From positions 1-64,000 of the forward strand of contig NZ_FNOR01000013.1 in assembly GCF_900107095.1 (NCBI RefSeq): a DNA stretch of 64,000 nt, given 5' to 3'. Under the pieces are notes generated by a model, which made no database searches, was not told the origin of the DNA, and saw only the letters and a program-made list of their open reading frames with translations. Of this stretch, positions 45,266-55,138 are shown in pieces (position 1 is the first letter of the stretch; each line of letters opens with the position of its first letter). Position numbers and translations under genes: made by a program. This stretch comes from Collimonas sp. OK242. GTDB taxonomy: Bacteria > Pseudomonadota > Gammaproteobacteria > Burkholderiales > Burkholderiaceae_D.

Positions 45266-45270
45266 TTGCC

Positions 45271-45807
45271 TTACTTGTCCTGCACCGGCACCGCCGGTTG
45301 TTCCGGCGGCAAATCCTGATTAGGAGCGCCCGGCGCCTGTATCGGCGCGGGGCTGGCCATTCCCGACTTGGAACGCGCATCTTCCGGCAGCATCACGCGC
45401 TTCAAAACCCCACCCTCAGACAGCAAGACATAGGTGGCGTGCACTTCCTTGACGCTGGTTCCCGGCAGTAATTCCTTACTCTGCCGCACCGCCTGCGCCG
45501 GCTTGCCGTCGGCGCTCAGGATCGCCACGCTGTCCTCGTCTTTTTTTGCGGCCACCACACCCAACAGCTGATAATTGCTGGCAACCGTAACCGTGCCGCG
45601 GCCGCCGAACAAACCTGCCGCCAGGGAGACATCGACCTGCGCTTGCTCTGCTTGCGGCGGCGCTGTCACTGCACGCAGTGGCGGCTTGATCAGCTGCATC
45701 ACCCAGTATGCCGTGCAGGCGCACAACAGCATGAACAGCAGCAGGCTGAGAAATTCCGGCAGACGTTTGCTTTGCCGTCCCAGTTTTTTAGTTAATGGTA
45801 GATTCAC
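45271..45807 (-). CDS. gspC: Type II secretion system protein GspC, short form
   Basis: 178 aa. A transmembrane helix (LPEFLSLLLFMLLCACTAYWV) and the HR domain (SNYQLLGVVAAKKDEDSVAILSADGK) are clear; the rest is a Pro-rich tail without the PDZ domain of typical GspC (about 270 aa). GspC links the inner-membrane platform to secretin GspD through the HR domain. Last gene of the gsp operon, 18 bases after gspF. The small size is shared by some betaproteobacterial systems. Confidence 0.85.
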   Translation of the reverse strand: MNLPLTKKLGRQSKRLPEFLSLLLFMLLCACTAYWVMQLIKPPLRAVTAPPQAEQAQVDVSLAAGLFGGRGTVTVASNYQLLGVVAAKKDEDSVAILSADGKPAQAVRQSKELLPGTSVKEVHATYVLLSEGGVLKRVMLPEDARSKSGMASPAPIQAPGAPNQDLPPEQPAVPVQDK

Positions 45808-45825
45808 GTTTTTCCTAACTTTGTC

Positions 45826-47046
45826 CTAGCGCACTAACTGGTTGATTTCAATAATGGGCATCAGCACTGCCAGCACGATCAGCAGCACCACCACCCCCAT
45901 CGCCAGAATCAGGGCCGGTTCCAGCAAACCGGCAATGGTCATCGCGCGCCTTTCCAGATCCTGTTCCTGGGCGCTGGCTGCACGCTCCAGCATGGCTGGC
46001 AATTCACCGGTCACCTCACCGGCCCGTATCATGTGAATCAGCATCGGCGGGAAATGTTTGTGGGCCGCCAGCGCGCGCGCCAGGCCGACACCTTCGCGCA
46101 CGCTGGTGGCGGCGGTATCGACCTGCTGCCGCATGGCGACGTTGGACAAGGTATCGCGGCTGGTTTGCAGCGCTTTCAAAATCGGTACGCCGGAGCCGGT
46201 AGTAATCGCCAGCGTACTGGCGAAGCGCGCAGTATTCAAGCTGCGTTCGAATTTGCCATACAGCGGCGCACTCAGCAGCCAGGTATGCCAGCGCATCTTG
46301 GTGGCGGGATTTTTCAGCGCCGTGCGCCAGCCGTAAAACAGTGCGATCACCGCCAGCAGGACCATCCAGCCATAATTGCGGACGAAATCGGAAGTGGCCA
46401 GCATCATCACCGTCAGCATCGGCAGTTTCTGCTTGGTGTTGGCGAAGACTGAAACGATCTGTGGCACCACGTAGGTCAGCAGGAAGATGACGATCACAAA
46501 CGCCACCACGGTCACGATCGCCGGATAAGTGAATGCCAGCTTCACTTTTTGCACCAGCGAGTTGCGCCGCTCGATGTAGTCGGCCAGCCGCGACAGCACG
46601 CGCGACAACTGGCCGATCTGCTCGCCCGAAGCCACCAGCGCCCGATAGATTTCGGCGAAATCGCGCGGATGCGCGGCCAGCGCGGTGGATAGCGAGGCGC
46701 CGCCCATCACGTCGGATCGGATCGATGCGATCAGGTCGCGCTGGTAACTGCGTTCGGATTGTTCCAGCAGCGCCGTCAAGGCTTGCTCCAGCGGCAGGCT
46801 GGCTTCCAGCAAGCTGGCTAGCTGACGCGTGAACAAGGCGATCTCTACCGTCGACAGATGTTCGCCAAAGCCGCGCCGTTTCAAGTTGCCGGCAGCATCC
46901 ACCTGCTGCGCAATCGCTTCCACCGTCAGCGGCAGCAAACCTTGGGCGCGCAGCTCGGCACGCGCCATCTTGGCGCTGTCCGCATTCACCACGCCCTTGG
47001 TGGTGCTGCCGGCGGTATCTACCGCTTCGTAACGAAATGCTGGCAC
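45826..47046 (-). CDS. gspF: Type II secretion system inner-membrane protein GspF
   Basis: 406 aa. The polytopic platform protein that engages GspE. It has two copies of the T2SSF domain (FTRQLASLLEASLPLEQAL and ASTLAITTGSGVPILKAL) and three transmembrane helices (for example VTVVAFVIVIFLLTYVV). Residues 1-60 form the N-terminal cytoplasmic region. Between gspE and gspC in the operon. Confidence 0.95.
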   Translation of the reverse strand: MPAFRYEAVDTAGSTTKGVVNADSAKMARAELRAQGLLPLTVEAIAQQVDAAGNLKRRGFGEHLSTVEIALFTRQLASLLEASLPLEQALTALLEQSERSYQRDLIASIRSDVMGGASLSTALAAHPRDFAEIYRALVASGEQIGQLSRVLSRLADYIERRNSLVQKVKLAFTYPAIVTVVAFVIVIFLLTYVVPQIVSVFANTKQKLPMLTVMMLATSDFVRNYGWMVLLAVIALFYGWRTALKNPATKMRWHTWLLSAPLYGKFERSLNTARFASTLAITTGSGVPILKALQTSRDTLSNVAMRQQVDTAATSVREGVGLARALAAHKHFPPMLIHMIRAGEVTGELPAMLERAASAQEQDLERRAMTIAGLLEPALILAMGVVVLLIVLAVLMPIIEINQLVR

Positions 47047-47088
47047 GCTGCTCCTCTACTGTTCGCTTATTCCTCGGTGATTCTTTAG

Positions 47089-48540
47089 CTATTCCTTGGT
47101 GACCCGCAACAGCTCGGCCTGGGTAGTAACGCCCTCCGTCAGCCAGCGTTCGCCATCCTGGCGCATGGTGAGCATGCCATTGCGCTGCGCCACCTGCTGT
47201 ATCTCGGCTTCCGACGCCCGGTTGTGGATCTGTGCGGCAATTTCATCGGTCGTCAGCAACAACTCATAGACACCGACCCGGCCTTGATAGCCGGTATGGC
47301 CGCATTGCTCGCAACCGACCGCATGCCACAGCTGGCCGTCATGGCGGCGGCAATGAGTACACAGTTTGCGGACCAGGCGCTGCGCCACCACACCCAACAG
47401 GGACGACGACAACAGGAATGGCTCGATTCCCATGTCCAGCAATCGGGTCACTGCTGCGGCAGAATCGTTGGTATGCAAGGTCGCCAGCACCAGATGCCCG
47501 GTCAGCGACGCCTGCACGGCAATCTGGGCGGTTTCCAGATCGCGGATTTCACCGATCATGATGACATCCGGATCCTGCCGCAAAATCGCCCGCAAGGCTT
47601 TGGCAAATGTCATGTCGATGCGCGCATTGACCTGGGTCTGACCAACCCCGGCGAGTTCGTATTCGATCGGATCTTCCACCGTCAGGATATTGGTGCTGCT
47701 GGTATTCAAGCGCGACAGCGCAGCGTATAAGGTGGTGGTCTTGCCGGAACCGGTCGGCCCGGTGACCAGCACGATGCCATGCGGCTGTGCGATCAGGCGA
47801 TCGAACTGCGGCAACACCGCAGGACTCATGCCGAGATGCTGCAGATCGAGCCGGCCGGCTTCCTTGTCCAGCAGCCGCAACACGGCGCGTTCGCCATGAC
47901 CGGTAGGCAGGGTCGAGACCCGCACATCTACCGGTTTGCCGCCGACGCGCAAAGTGATGCGGCCATCCTGCGGCAAGCGCTTTTCGGCGATATCCAGTTG
48001 CGCCATGATCTTGATACGGGAAATCAGCGAGGCATGGACGGCTTTCTTGGGCCGCACCACATCGCGCAAACTGCCGTCGATGCGAAAACGCACCACCGAA
48101 ATCTGCTCGAACGGTTCGATATGGATGTCCGAAGCGCCCTCGCGTAAAGCCTGGGTCAGCAATACATTGATCATGCGGATCACTGGCGCATCATCCGACG
48201 ATTCCAGCAGATCCTCGATCGCGGGCATGTCTTGCATCAGCTTGGCGAAATCGAGGTCGGATTCAAATTCGTCCACCACTTGCGCGGCATCGCCGCCGGC
48301 GCCGGCATAGGCTTTGGCAATCGCCTCGTCCAGTTCATCGCGCGACAGTTTACGGAATTTGACGCGGCCAAAACGGCGGCTGACTTCGGCAATAGCGCTA
48401 GGCTGAGTGGCTTCGGAAATCCACAGTTCCACCGCATTGTCAGCGCCTTTGCCATCCTCGGTACGCTGCGCCAGCAATGAAAAATTGCGGGCAAAAGCGT
48501 AAGGCAACAGACGCGTGTCAGTCATTCTGGGGTCGTTCAT
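47089..48540 (-). CDS. gspE: Type II secretion ATPase GspE
   Basis: 483 aa. The cytoplasmic ATPase driving pseudopilus assembly. Walker A is GPTGSGKTT (near 255), followed by Asp and His boxes and the tetracysteine zinc motif CTHC...CEQC (near 396-419) typical of GspE. The N1E domain is at the start. Overlaps the gspD stop by four bases. Confidence 0.96.
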   Translation of the reverse strand: MNDPRMTDTRLLPYAFARNFSLLAQRTEDGKGADNAVELWISEATQPSAIAEVSRRFGRVKFRKLSRDELDEAIAKAYAGAGGDAAQVVDEFESDLDFAKLMQDMPAIEDLLESSDDAPVIRMINVLLTQALREGASDIHIEPFEQISVVRFRIDGSLRDVVRPKKAVHASLISRIKIMAQLDIAEKRLPQDGRITLRVGGKPVDVRVSTLPTGHGERAVLRLLDKEAGRLDLQHLGMSPAVLPQFDRLIAQPHGIVLVTGPTGSGKTTTLYAALSRLNTSSTNILTVEDPIEYELAGVGQTQVNARIDMTFAKALRAILRQDPDVIMIGEIRDLETAQIAVQASLTGHLVLATLHTNDSAAAVTRLLDMGIEPFLLSSSLLGVVAQRLVRKLCTHCRRHDGQLWHAVGCEQCGHTGYQGRVGVYELLLTTDEIAAQIHNRASEAEIQQVAQRNGMLTMRQDGERWLTEGVTTQAELLRVTKE

Positions 48541-50825
48541 GGCGCTCTGTCATTCACAAAGCCTGGAGCCGGCGCGGCCACGGGTTTCGGCATCAGCAAC
48601 TGCGGCTGCTCTGGAGCAGGCTGATGTTGTCCGTCAGGCGCATTTTGCTGCTTGCGCAAGTCGATGAAAGGGCCGCCATCTTCCAGCTTGCTGGTTACCG
48701 ATGAGCCGAAATCGGTCAGGATGCTGCTGCCTGGCTGCACTTTAATCTGTTGCTTGCGCATGTAATCATAGCGATCTACGGCTAACAGATTGCTGGTCTC
48801 TTTGTCGCGAACAATAATCGGACGCAAAAATATCATCAGATTGGTTTTCTCGCGGGACCCGGTCTGGTATTTAAAGAAATTACCAATAAACGGCAAATCG
48901 CCCAGCAGCGGCACTTTTTGCACGCCACCCTGGTTGTTATCGCCAATCAAGCCGCCCAAAGCGATGATCTCGCCATCATCAATCACGACATTCGTATCCA
49001 AGGAACGTTTGGTCGTCGTCGGGCCGTTGGTATTGCCGGAAGTGCTCGCAACTACCGCAGATACCTCTTGCGAAATTTCCAGACGGACCGTACCGCCCTC
49101 TGAAATATGCGGCTTTATCTTCAATGCAGTACCGACGTCCTTGCGATCGATGGTGGTAAACGGACTGCTGGTGCCGGCGCCGGTGGTCAAGGTGGAACCC
49201 GTGACAAAAGGTACGTTTTGGCCAACGATGATCTTGGCTTCCTCATTGTCCAAGGTCAGCAAATTCGGCATGGACAGCACATTGCTGCCAGTGGTGGAAT
49301 TCAAGGCGCTGGCTAGAGCGCCCAAGCCGATTTTGCCGGCAATCTGGCGAAATATACCTAACTGCAGGCCGCTCCCGACATTTGGCAAGGTGGCGGTAGT
49401 TCCGGTATTGACGGCCTGGCCGATTGCCGTGTTGAACAGATTATTGCCAACAATCCCAGTGCTGGTGCCAGTGAATCCGGTGCCGCCGCCAACCCGGTAA
49501 TTGCTGTTTTTATCTCCGCTCAAGGCCAGCCACTGCACGCCGATCTCGCTGGCTGCACTATCCGTGACTTCGACGATCAGGGCCTCCACATACACCTGGG
49601 CGCGACGTGTGTCGAGCTGGTCGATCACTCCACGAATATTGCGGTATACCGGTTCGCTGGCGGTAATGATCAGGGTATTGGTGGATTCGTCTGCCTGGAT
49701 AAAGCCCGCGGCACCGCTACCGCTGCCGCCAGTCTGAGATGACGCATCGGAAGACGGCGACGGCGAAGTCGGCGCGGTCGAATTCCCGGTGTTGAGCGCT
49801 CCGCCAGTGCCCGAACCTTGCAGCATGCCGCCGGAACCGCCGCTGGAACTCTTGCTGGATTGGCTGGAGACTGGGGCCGAAGCATCCTGCGACACAATCG
49901 CGCGCAAGGTTTTAGCCAGCTTGCCGGCGTCGGCGTTTTTCAGATAAACCACATGCACATTGCCGGCGCTGGCGGTCGGCTGATCGAGCTTGGCGATCAG
50001 CGACTTGGCCAGGTTTGCCCGTCCTACGGACGGCGCCCGGATAACTACTGAATTGGTCCTGGAGTCGGCCATGATCATGGTGCGGGCACCGTCACCGGCG
50101 CCGGGTGCGCCGGAGCCGGAATCGAGTAATTTGCTCGCCATCACCGCAATATCGCTGGCCACCGCATACCGTACCGGGATCACATCCAGATCGCTGACCG
50201 CCGGCACGTCGAGGGCGGCAATCATTTTTCCCAGACGCTGCAGATTTTCCGCGTAGTCGGTCACCACCAGCGTGTTATTGCCGGGGTTGGCATTGATGGT
50301 GTTGTTAGGCGAAATCAACGGCCGCAATACCGGCAGGATATTGGTAGCCGATTCGTAGTTCAGCGAAAAGATCTGGGTTGCAATCTGATCTCCCCTGACG
50401 CTGGCCGGCCGGGTCGGCGCCACCTGCAGTTTGGCGTCCGCTTCCGGCACCACTTTGACGAAACCGTCGCCGCGTACTACCGCATACCCTTGCAAACGCA
50501 AGGTCGAGGCCAGCAAATCGAAAGCCTGGGATTTACTCAACGGCTTTTCCGAAACCAGGTTGATGCTACCCTTGACGCGCGGATCAACGATGAAAGTGGT
50601 ATTGGTGTACTGGCCGACGGCCTTGATCACGGATTCGATGTCGGCGCCGACGAAATTCATCACGGCCTGGTCGCTCATGCCGCCAGCGGCATTGTTGCCG
50701 CTTCCCGGCACCGGCTGTATCGGCTGTCCTGCAACGGCAGTAGCGCAGGTCAGCAGGGCGATGGCCGCAGCGCCGCGCCAGTTGCTTGTGCTTGAAAGTA
50801 GTGCGAAATACATTTTATCTTTCAT
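48537..50825 (-). CDS. gspD: Type II secretion secretin GspD
   Basis: 762 aa. Outer-membrane channel. A signal peptide (AIALLTCATAVAGQ) is followed by N0 (FVGADIESVIKAVGQYTN), N1-N3 with a Ser/Gly-rich insert near 310-370, and the C-terminal secretin domain (VPLLGDLPFIGNFFKYQTGSRE). The tail is Pro/Gln-rich. Overlaps gspN by four bases. It provides the outer-membrane gate for folded enzymes. Confidence 0.96.
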   Translation of the reverse strand: MKDKMYFALLSSTSNWRGAAAIALLTCATAVAGQPIQPVPGSGNNAAGGMSDQAVMNFVGADIESVIKAVGQYTNTTFIVDPRVKGSINLVSEKPLSKSQAFDLLASTLRLQGYAVVRGDGFVKVVPEADAKLQVAPTRPASVRGDQIATQIFSLNYESATNILPVLRPLISPNNTINANPGNNTLVVTDYAENLQRLGKMIAALDVPAVSDLDVIPVRYAVASDIAVMASKLLDSGSGAPGAGDGARTMIMADSRTNSVVIRAPSVGRANLAKSLIAKLDQPTASAGNVHVVYLKNADAGKLAKTLRAIVSQDASAPVSSQSSKSSSGGSGGMLQGSGTGGALNTGNSTAPTSPSPSSDASSQTGGSGSGAAGFIQADESTNTLIITASEPVYRNIRGVIDQLDTRRAQVYVEALIVEVTDSAASEIGVQWLALSGDKNSNYRVGGGTGFTGTSTGIVGNNLFNTAIGQAVNTGTTATLPNVGSGLQLGIFRQIAGKIGLGALASALNSTTGSNVLSMPNLLTLDNEEAKIIVGQNVPFVTGSTLTTGAGTSSPFTTIDRKDVGTALKIKPHISEGGTVRLEISQEVSAVVASTSGNTNGPTTTKRSLDTNVVIDDGEIIALGGLIGDNNQGGVQKVPLLGDLPFIGNFFKYQTGSREKTNLMIFLRPIIVRDKETSNLLAVDRYDYMRKQQIKVQPGSSILTDFGSSVTSKLEDGGPFIDLRKQQNAPDGQHQPAPEQPQLLMPKPVAAPAPGFVNDRAP

Positions 50826-51610
50826 GATTTGAACTCTAGTCCGATAATATTTCTGCCATTCATCTGACGCCGTTGCCCGAGTAAACTCAGTAAAGTCGCC
50901 AACTTTTCCTCTTGCCCCGCCGCCGCTTCCGCAGTACCCGAAAACTGTAAGTGACCGTCTTGCAATCTGCCGCTACCGTTCAACAGCATCGCCCCGTCCA
51001 GCGTCGCCAGCGTCAGGGTCGCCAGGCGCCCCTGCCAGTCGAACCGCATGCGATAACTGCCGAGCGGCTTGACCGGCGACAAGCGCGACGCCATCGCTAG
51101 CAGGTCGAGTGTCATGACACCGCTTAAATCGACGCCGCCGCCGTTGCGAGCCAGCGTCAATTGCTGCCAGCCCAGCTTCATCTGGCCCGACGGCTGCAAG
51201 GTGTTCAAGGGCGCACCCAGCGCCGCCAAACGCTCAGCCGGCAAAGCCATGCTGGACGGACTGATGGTCCATGTACTCCAGCTGCCGCGAATACTGACCA
51301 CGTTCGACAGCGCTTCCGCGTTCTCCATTGTCGCCTCGACCCGCCCTACTAACACCAGCGGCGACAGGCGCCAGGCAAACCGCCCCGGCAATAAAGCCGT
51401 CACCGCATCTTTGCCGCTTGGCGCGGCCCCGATAAAGGCCGAACCTCGCCACAACGAGCCTTGCGCATCGCCCAGCGTGAGCCTGCCGCCGGTACGACTT
51501 TCCACCAGCGGCGCCAGCCACGCAGCCGGCAAAAAAGCCGAGATTGTGATCAGCACGCTCAAGAGCGCCGTTGCCGCCCACATCAATACTCTGCTCAAAC
51601 CGCGCATCAA
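50822..51610 (-). CDS. gspN: Type II secretion system protein GspN
   Basis: 262 aa. One N-terminal transmembrane helix (LMWAATALLSVLITISAFLP) and a periplasmic body with the family's GGRLTLGDAQGSLWRGSA motif. GspN is an accessory protein present in some systems; its exact task is not settled. Between gspM and gspD, overlapping gspD. Confidence 0.88.
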   Translation of the reverse strand: MMRGLSRVLMWAATALLSVLITISAFLPAAWLAPLVESRTGGRLTLGDAQGSLWRGSAFIGAAPSGKDAVTALLPGRFAWRLSPLVLVGRVEATMENAEALSNVVSIRGSWSTWTISPSSMALPAERLAALGAPLNTLQPSGQMKLGWQQLTLARNGGGVDLSGVMTLDLLAMASRLSPVKPLGSYRMRFDWQGRLATLTLATLDGAMLLNGSGRLQDGHLQFSGTAEAAAGQEEKLATLLSLLGQRRQMNGRNIIGLEFKS

Positions 51611-51628
51611 ATTTCCCGCATCCGGCGA

Positions 51629-52168
51629 TTACTCATGCTTTTGCTGCCACAAGGTGACCGTGGCATTCACAACACCCGGTTGCGCGTTCGCTCCGCCCGC
51701 TGCACTGACGTTGGCGTCCACGACTTGCCAATGCGCGTTTTTTTGAGCATCGTCGAGCCAGTCTAGCAAACCGGCGAACGCCACCGCCGACAATTGAACC
51801 TTCGCCATATCGCCGCTGAGCACCACGCTTTGCGGGGTCAAACCCTTGCTTTTCAATGCTGTCTCAACCGCCTCTTTGCTGAGTTGCGAGGCTGGCCGCC
51901 CGGCCTGCTGGCCAGACAGCGAGATTGCCTTGGCCGTCAGGGCTTGCAATTCGGCGGCTTGCTGGCGCAGCGCCGGCAAGTCCTTTTGCAAGCGAGCACG
52001 CCCGCTCAGCGCCGGATCCAGCAAGAGCAGATAAATCGCGGCGCTCAACATCAATGCTCCGGCGGCAGCCAGCAAGCGCCGTTCGCGCTGGTTCCTCTGC
52101 GCCCAATAGAGGCTGGCCGGCGTGCTGATTTTTTGCCAGGTTTGCTGTATCGGATTACTTGTCGACAT
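51629..52168 (-). CDS. gspM: Type II secretion system protein GspM
   Basis: 179 aa. A bitopic protein (helix LLAAAGALMLSAAIYLLLL) with a ferredoxin-like periplasmic domain that pairs with GspL. The ATG at 52168 overlaps the gspL stop (TAATG), a sign of coupled translation, so the longer frame is rejected. Confidence 0.9.
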   Translation of the reverse strand: MSTSNPIQQTWQKISTPASLYWAQRNQRERRLLAAAGALMLSAAIYLLLLDPALSGRARLQKDLPALRQQAAELQALTAKAISLSGQQAGRPASQLSKEAVETALKSKGLTPQSVVLSGDMAKVQLSAVAFAGLLDWLDDAQKNAHWQVVDANVSAAGGANAQPGVVNATVTLWQQKHE

Positions 52169-53490
52169 TACTTTCGGCTCCCGATTTGCCATACGCCGGT
52201 AGCCGGCTTGCTCAGCGTTAATTGACTGCTCTCCAGCGCACTCTTGACTTGCGCTTCCGCCCCGTCGGCATCGGCGGCATTTTTCAAACGCACCAGCAAA
52301 TGGTGGTCGCGATATTCCAGGCTGCTGATTGCCGTGCTGTCGGCACTCTGCGGCGATCCGGCCCAGGCTGCGCCGAAGGCAGCTGACAGCGCCAGGAAAT
52401 CATCGGCCGCAAGCTGGCCGCCATCGCGTTGTGCGGCAGCGATTTTTTGCCTGGCCTGGGCGATCGGATCGATGATCACGGTTTCTTTCGGGAAGGCCGC
52501 ACGATAGCCTTGCATCATGCCGGCGCGCAGGCTGGCGGCTTCGTGCCGCATGCGCAACCAGTCGTAATTCAGGCTAAGCACATTCACCAGCAACAAAGCC
52601 GCCGCCAATCCCAGCGGCCAGCGCCAACGGCGCCAGCTGAACTCGGTGCCGGCCGCGCTTGCTGTCAGGCCGTTCATCAAATCCATGCCACTACGCGGCA
52701 GTTCCTCTGCGCCGGCAATCCAGTGCGACCAGTCGTCGGCCAGCACCGTGATTTTTCCTTGCCCTTGCTCAAGGTCCTGAAGGTCTTGATATAGCGCCAG
52801 GCTGGATTGCGGCACGTACAGGGTGATTGGCTGCTGCGGCAGGATCGCCGCGATGCTGTCCAGCACCTCCTGCGCTACCGACTGTCCCGAAGCCGGCGAT
52901 AAAGACCAGCCTATGCCCTGCTCTGCGGCGATGCGCAATGCGACATCGATATCGCCGCCGTGATCGGTAATGGCGGCGACTGCCGTATCCGGCACCCCCA
53001 AGGGCAGGCACAGCTGGGCCGGCCATGCTTGCAGATTGCGGGCGCCCAGCGCCAGCAGGGTTTTCACCAGCAACTCCAGCCAGTCTCTTTGCACCACTGC
53101 GATCAGGCGTAGCTTATTTGCAACCTTATCCGCAGCCTGCGCAACACCACCGCCGGCGGCACCATTGCGCTTGCGGCCGACGACGATCACGCAGTCGAAA
53201 GGATCGACCAGCAGTTGTTCTTCCACCAGATTCGGCAACGCCATTTTCAGCTTGGCGTCGGATAGCGGCGGCACATGCAGTTGCAACAAATTGACGTCGG
53301 CAGCGGCCAGTATCAACACCACACGCGCGGCAGCGGCGATGGCTTCCGCCAAGCCGGATAATTGTTCAACTCCCTGCCGTTCAATGCGGCCGCTATCGGC
53401 AACCAGCGCGAAGCGGCAATCGGGCATGGCGACCGCCGCCGCGCTATCGAGCGTGGCCCTGGCGGGTAAGCGAATAAATAAGGTACTCAA
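52168..53490 (-). CDS. gspL: Type II secretion system protein GspL
   Basis: 440 aa. An actin-like cytoplasmic domain fills the first 290 residues (LVEEQLLVDPFDCVIVVGRKR), then a helix (WPLGLAAALLLVNVLSLNY) and a periplasmic domain that binds GspM. GspL anchors GspE to the membrane. Its stop is shared with the gspM start. Confidence 0.93.
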   Translation of the reverse strand: MSTLFIRLPARATLDSAAAVAMPDCRFALVADSGRIERQGVEQLSGLAEAIAAAARVVLILAAADVNLLQLHVPPLSDAKLKMALPNLVEEQLLVDPFDCVIVVGRKRNGAAGGGVAQAADKVANKLRLIAVVQRDWLELLVKTLLALGARNLQAWPAQLCLPLGVPDTAVAAITDHGGDIDVALRIAAEQGIGWSLSPASGQSVAQEVLDSIAAILPQQPITLYVPQSSLALYQDLQDLEQGQGKITVLADDWSHWIAGAEELPRSGMDLMNGLTASAAGTEFSWRRWRWPLGLAAALLLVNVLSLNYDWLRMRHEAASLRAGMMQGYRAAFPKETVIIDPIAQARQKIAAAQRDGGQLAADDFLALSAAFGAAWAGSPQSADSTAISSLEYRDHHLLVRLKNAADADGAEAQVKSALESSQLTLSKPATGVWQIGSRK

Positions 53491-53504
53491 AACGCGTCTT
53501 CCAT

Positions 53505-54476
53505 TTATTGTTCTCTAATCCACACGATTTCGCTGCTAGCACGGTTGTTGGCGGGGCGTCGTATCAAGGATACGGTATTAAGGGCTGCGCGCCCCATGCG
53601 AATCTTGCCGTACACCAAAAAAAAGTTGCTGGCTGGTCCTATTTTTGCAGTTGGCGAGAATGTTTTGTTCAGCCGCTCTCCCATCCGCATCTGCACATTG
53701 TCCCGAAATGGAGCCGTACGCCGCATCTCTATCACCGTATTGGCCTCGGCCAACGATAAATTGTCGAAACAGGCAGCCAGCACTTCCGCTGATGCTGTAT
53801 TGGCATTGATCGGGGTAGCGGCACCGGTCGGAGGCAGAACCACGACATAATCTTGCAATTTACGTACGATATCCGGCGTAATGCCAGGCACCGCCAGCAA
53901 GTCGTCCACTTGCAGCATAGGCAAAGTGCCGCTGCCGGACTTGGCTGCAGTCTGCTGTCCGGCGGGAGCAGTGACGGGTTGACTGTCGGCGATGGCTTGG
54001 GCGACGGCCGTGGCCAGGCTGGTCGGCAGCCGCAAATAACCCAGCAGGCGTTTGAACCCTGCCACCTCATCCGCAACCGGTTGGCCATTGAGACTCAGGT
54101 TATTCAGGTTGTAGCGCGACTGGGCATCGATAATGCTGCCGGAAAGGATGGCGTCACCGGCGTCGCCGGCAGATGGTCCATTTTCGGCATATTGATCGAG
54201 GCGAGTGTCAGCCAGGGGCGTGGCCCACGGCTGGCCCAGGTGGTCATAGTTGAACTGCCTGGCGCTGGCGCGCAAGATCATGCTGGCCCAATCCAGCGCC
54301 CCGCGCATGATCCAGTCTTTCTGCAATTGCAGGCGCTGGTTCTCAATCGAACGTACCTGCACTTGCTGTTGCCAAAACAAGCTGGCGACGATGGTTACCG
54401 CCAATGTCGTCAGCAGCAAGGCCGTCACCACCGCGACACCGCGCTGCGCGCATCGCATCCGCAGCGGTTTGCTCAT
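53505..54476 (-). CDS. gspK: Type II secretion minor pseudopilin GspK
   Basis: 323 aa. The tip pseudopilin, larger than the others, with a short leader (CAQRGVAVVTALLLTTL) that lacks the Glu at +5, normal for GspK. The large alpha domain contains NLNNLSLNGQP and a SAM-like segment (DDLLAVPGITPDIVRKLQDYV). ATGA overlap with the gspJ stop fixes the start at 54476. Confidence 0.93.
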   Translation of the reverse strand: MSKPLRMRCAQRGVAVVTALLLTTLAVTIVASLFWQQQVQVRSIENQRLQLQKDWIMRGALDWASMILRASARQFNYDHLGQPWATPLADTRLDQYAENGPSAGDAGDAILSGSIIDAQSRYNLNNLSLNGQPVADEVAGFKRLLGYLRLPTSLATAVAQAIADSQPVTAPAGQQTAAKSGSGTLPMLQVDDLLAVPGITPDIVRKLQDYVVVLPPTGAATPINANTASAEVLAACFDNLSLAEANTVIEMRRTAPFRDNVQMRMGERLNKTFSPTAKIGPASNFFLVYGKIRMGRAALNTVSLIRRPANNRASSEIVWIREQ

Positions 54477-55138
54477 GACGCCCCCAACAGGAAAGTCTTG
54501 ACCATGGTGCTGTCGTGGCCGCGCAGTTGCAAGGCAACTTGCAAGCCGGTCCAATGGTTGGCGTTGGTGTTGACGCTGCTGGTGTCCTGGCTGCCGGCCG
54601 CGGCGGCGGCTGACGGCCGCCAGCCTTGGCCATCGCTGCCCCACAATTGCATCTGCATGCTGCCGATATCGGATTGCAACAGCACCGACTGGCTATTGGC
54701 GCTGCCGTCAGCAGAGTCATCGATGGCGCTCTGCCACATGGCATCGAGCACCTTCAGGTCGCGCGTCGGCGCCGATTCCTGCCGCCTTAGCTGGCCGTTG
54801 CGTAAACGGTAATCGACTATCTGGACGCGCGTCGGCTGCTGCTCCGCAAACACCAGCCGCACCATCAACAGGCGGCCCGCTGTCGCCAGCAGGGTGGGAC
54901 GTGCCGACATCAGGCTGATGGGCGCGATTTGCGCGCAATCGCTTTGCAGTTGCGCAAACGTCAATTGCATGCCGCGCGTTTGCTCCATTTCGCTGGTCAA
55001 CGCAACGCGCGACCGTACAATGCCGTCAAGGCCGCGCCAGCCGAGTATCGCCACCATCGCCAGGATGGTGATCGCGATAATCATTTCGACCAGGGTAAAC
55101 CCGGACGCATTTTTTCCGGGCATGCTGCTAGCGCGCAT
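54473..55138 (-). CDS. gspJ: Type II secretion minor pseudopilin GspJ
   Basis: 221 aa. Prepilin cleavage motif SGFTLVEMIIAIT at residues 12-24 with Glu at +5. GspJ forms the pseudopilus tip with GspI and GspK. An AGGTGG ribosome site precedes the ATG at 55138, which overlaps the gspI stop by 11 bases. Confidence 0.93.
   Translation of the reverse strand: MRASSMPGKNASGFTLVEMIIAITILAMVAILGWRGLDGIVRSRVALTSEMEQTRGMQLTFAQLQSDCAQIAPISLMSARPTLLATAGRLLMVRLVFAEQQPTRVQIVDYRLRNGQLRRQESAPTRDLKVLDAMWQSAIDDSADGSANSQSVLLQSDIGSMQMQLWGSDGQGWRPSAAAAAGSQDTSSVNTNANHWTGLQVALQLRGHDSTMVKTFLLGAS

Larger units (their letters stand above)
44834..45270. other. AT-rich intergenic region with a decayed reading frame
   Basis: 437 bases between the secreted-protein operon and gspC. 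A minus-strand stretch (45007-45252) carries two overlapping frames whose joined products would give one short peptide, as if one gene had been broken by a frameshift; I do not recognise it. The right end contains the 12-bp repeat and TGGGCAC/GTGCCCA. Confidence 0.5.
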
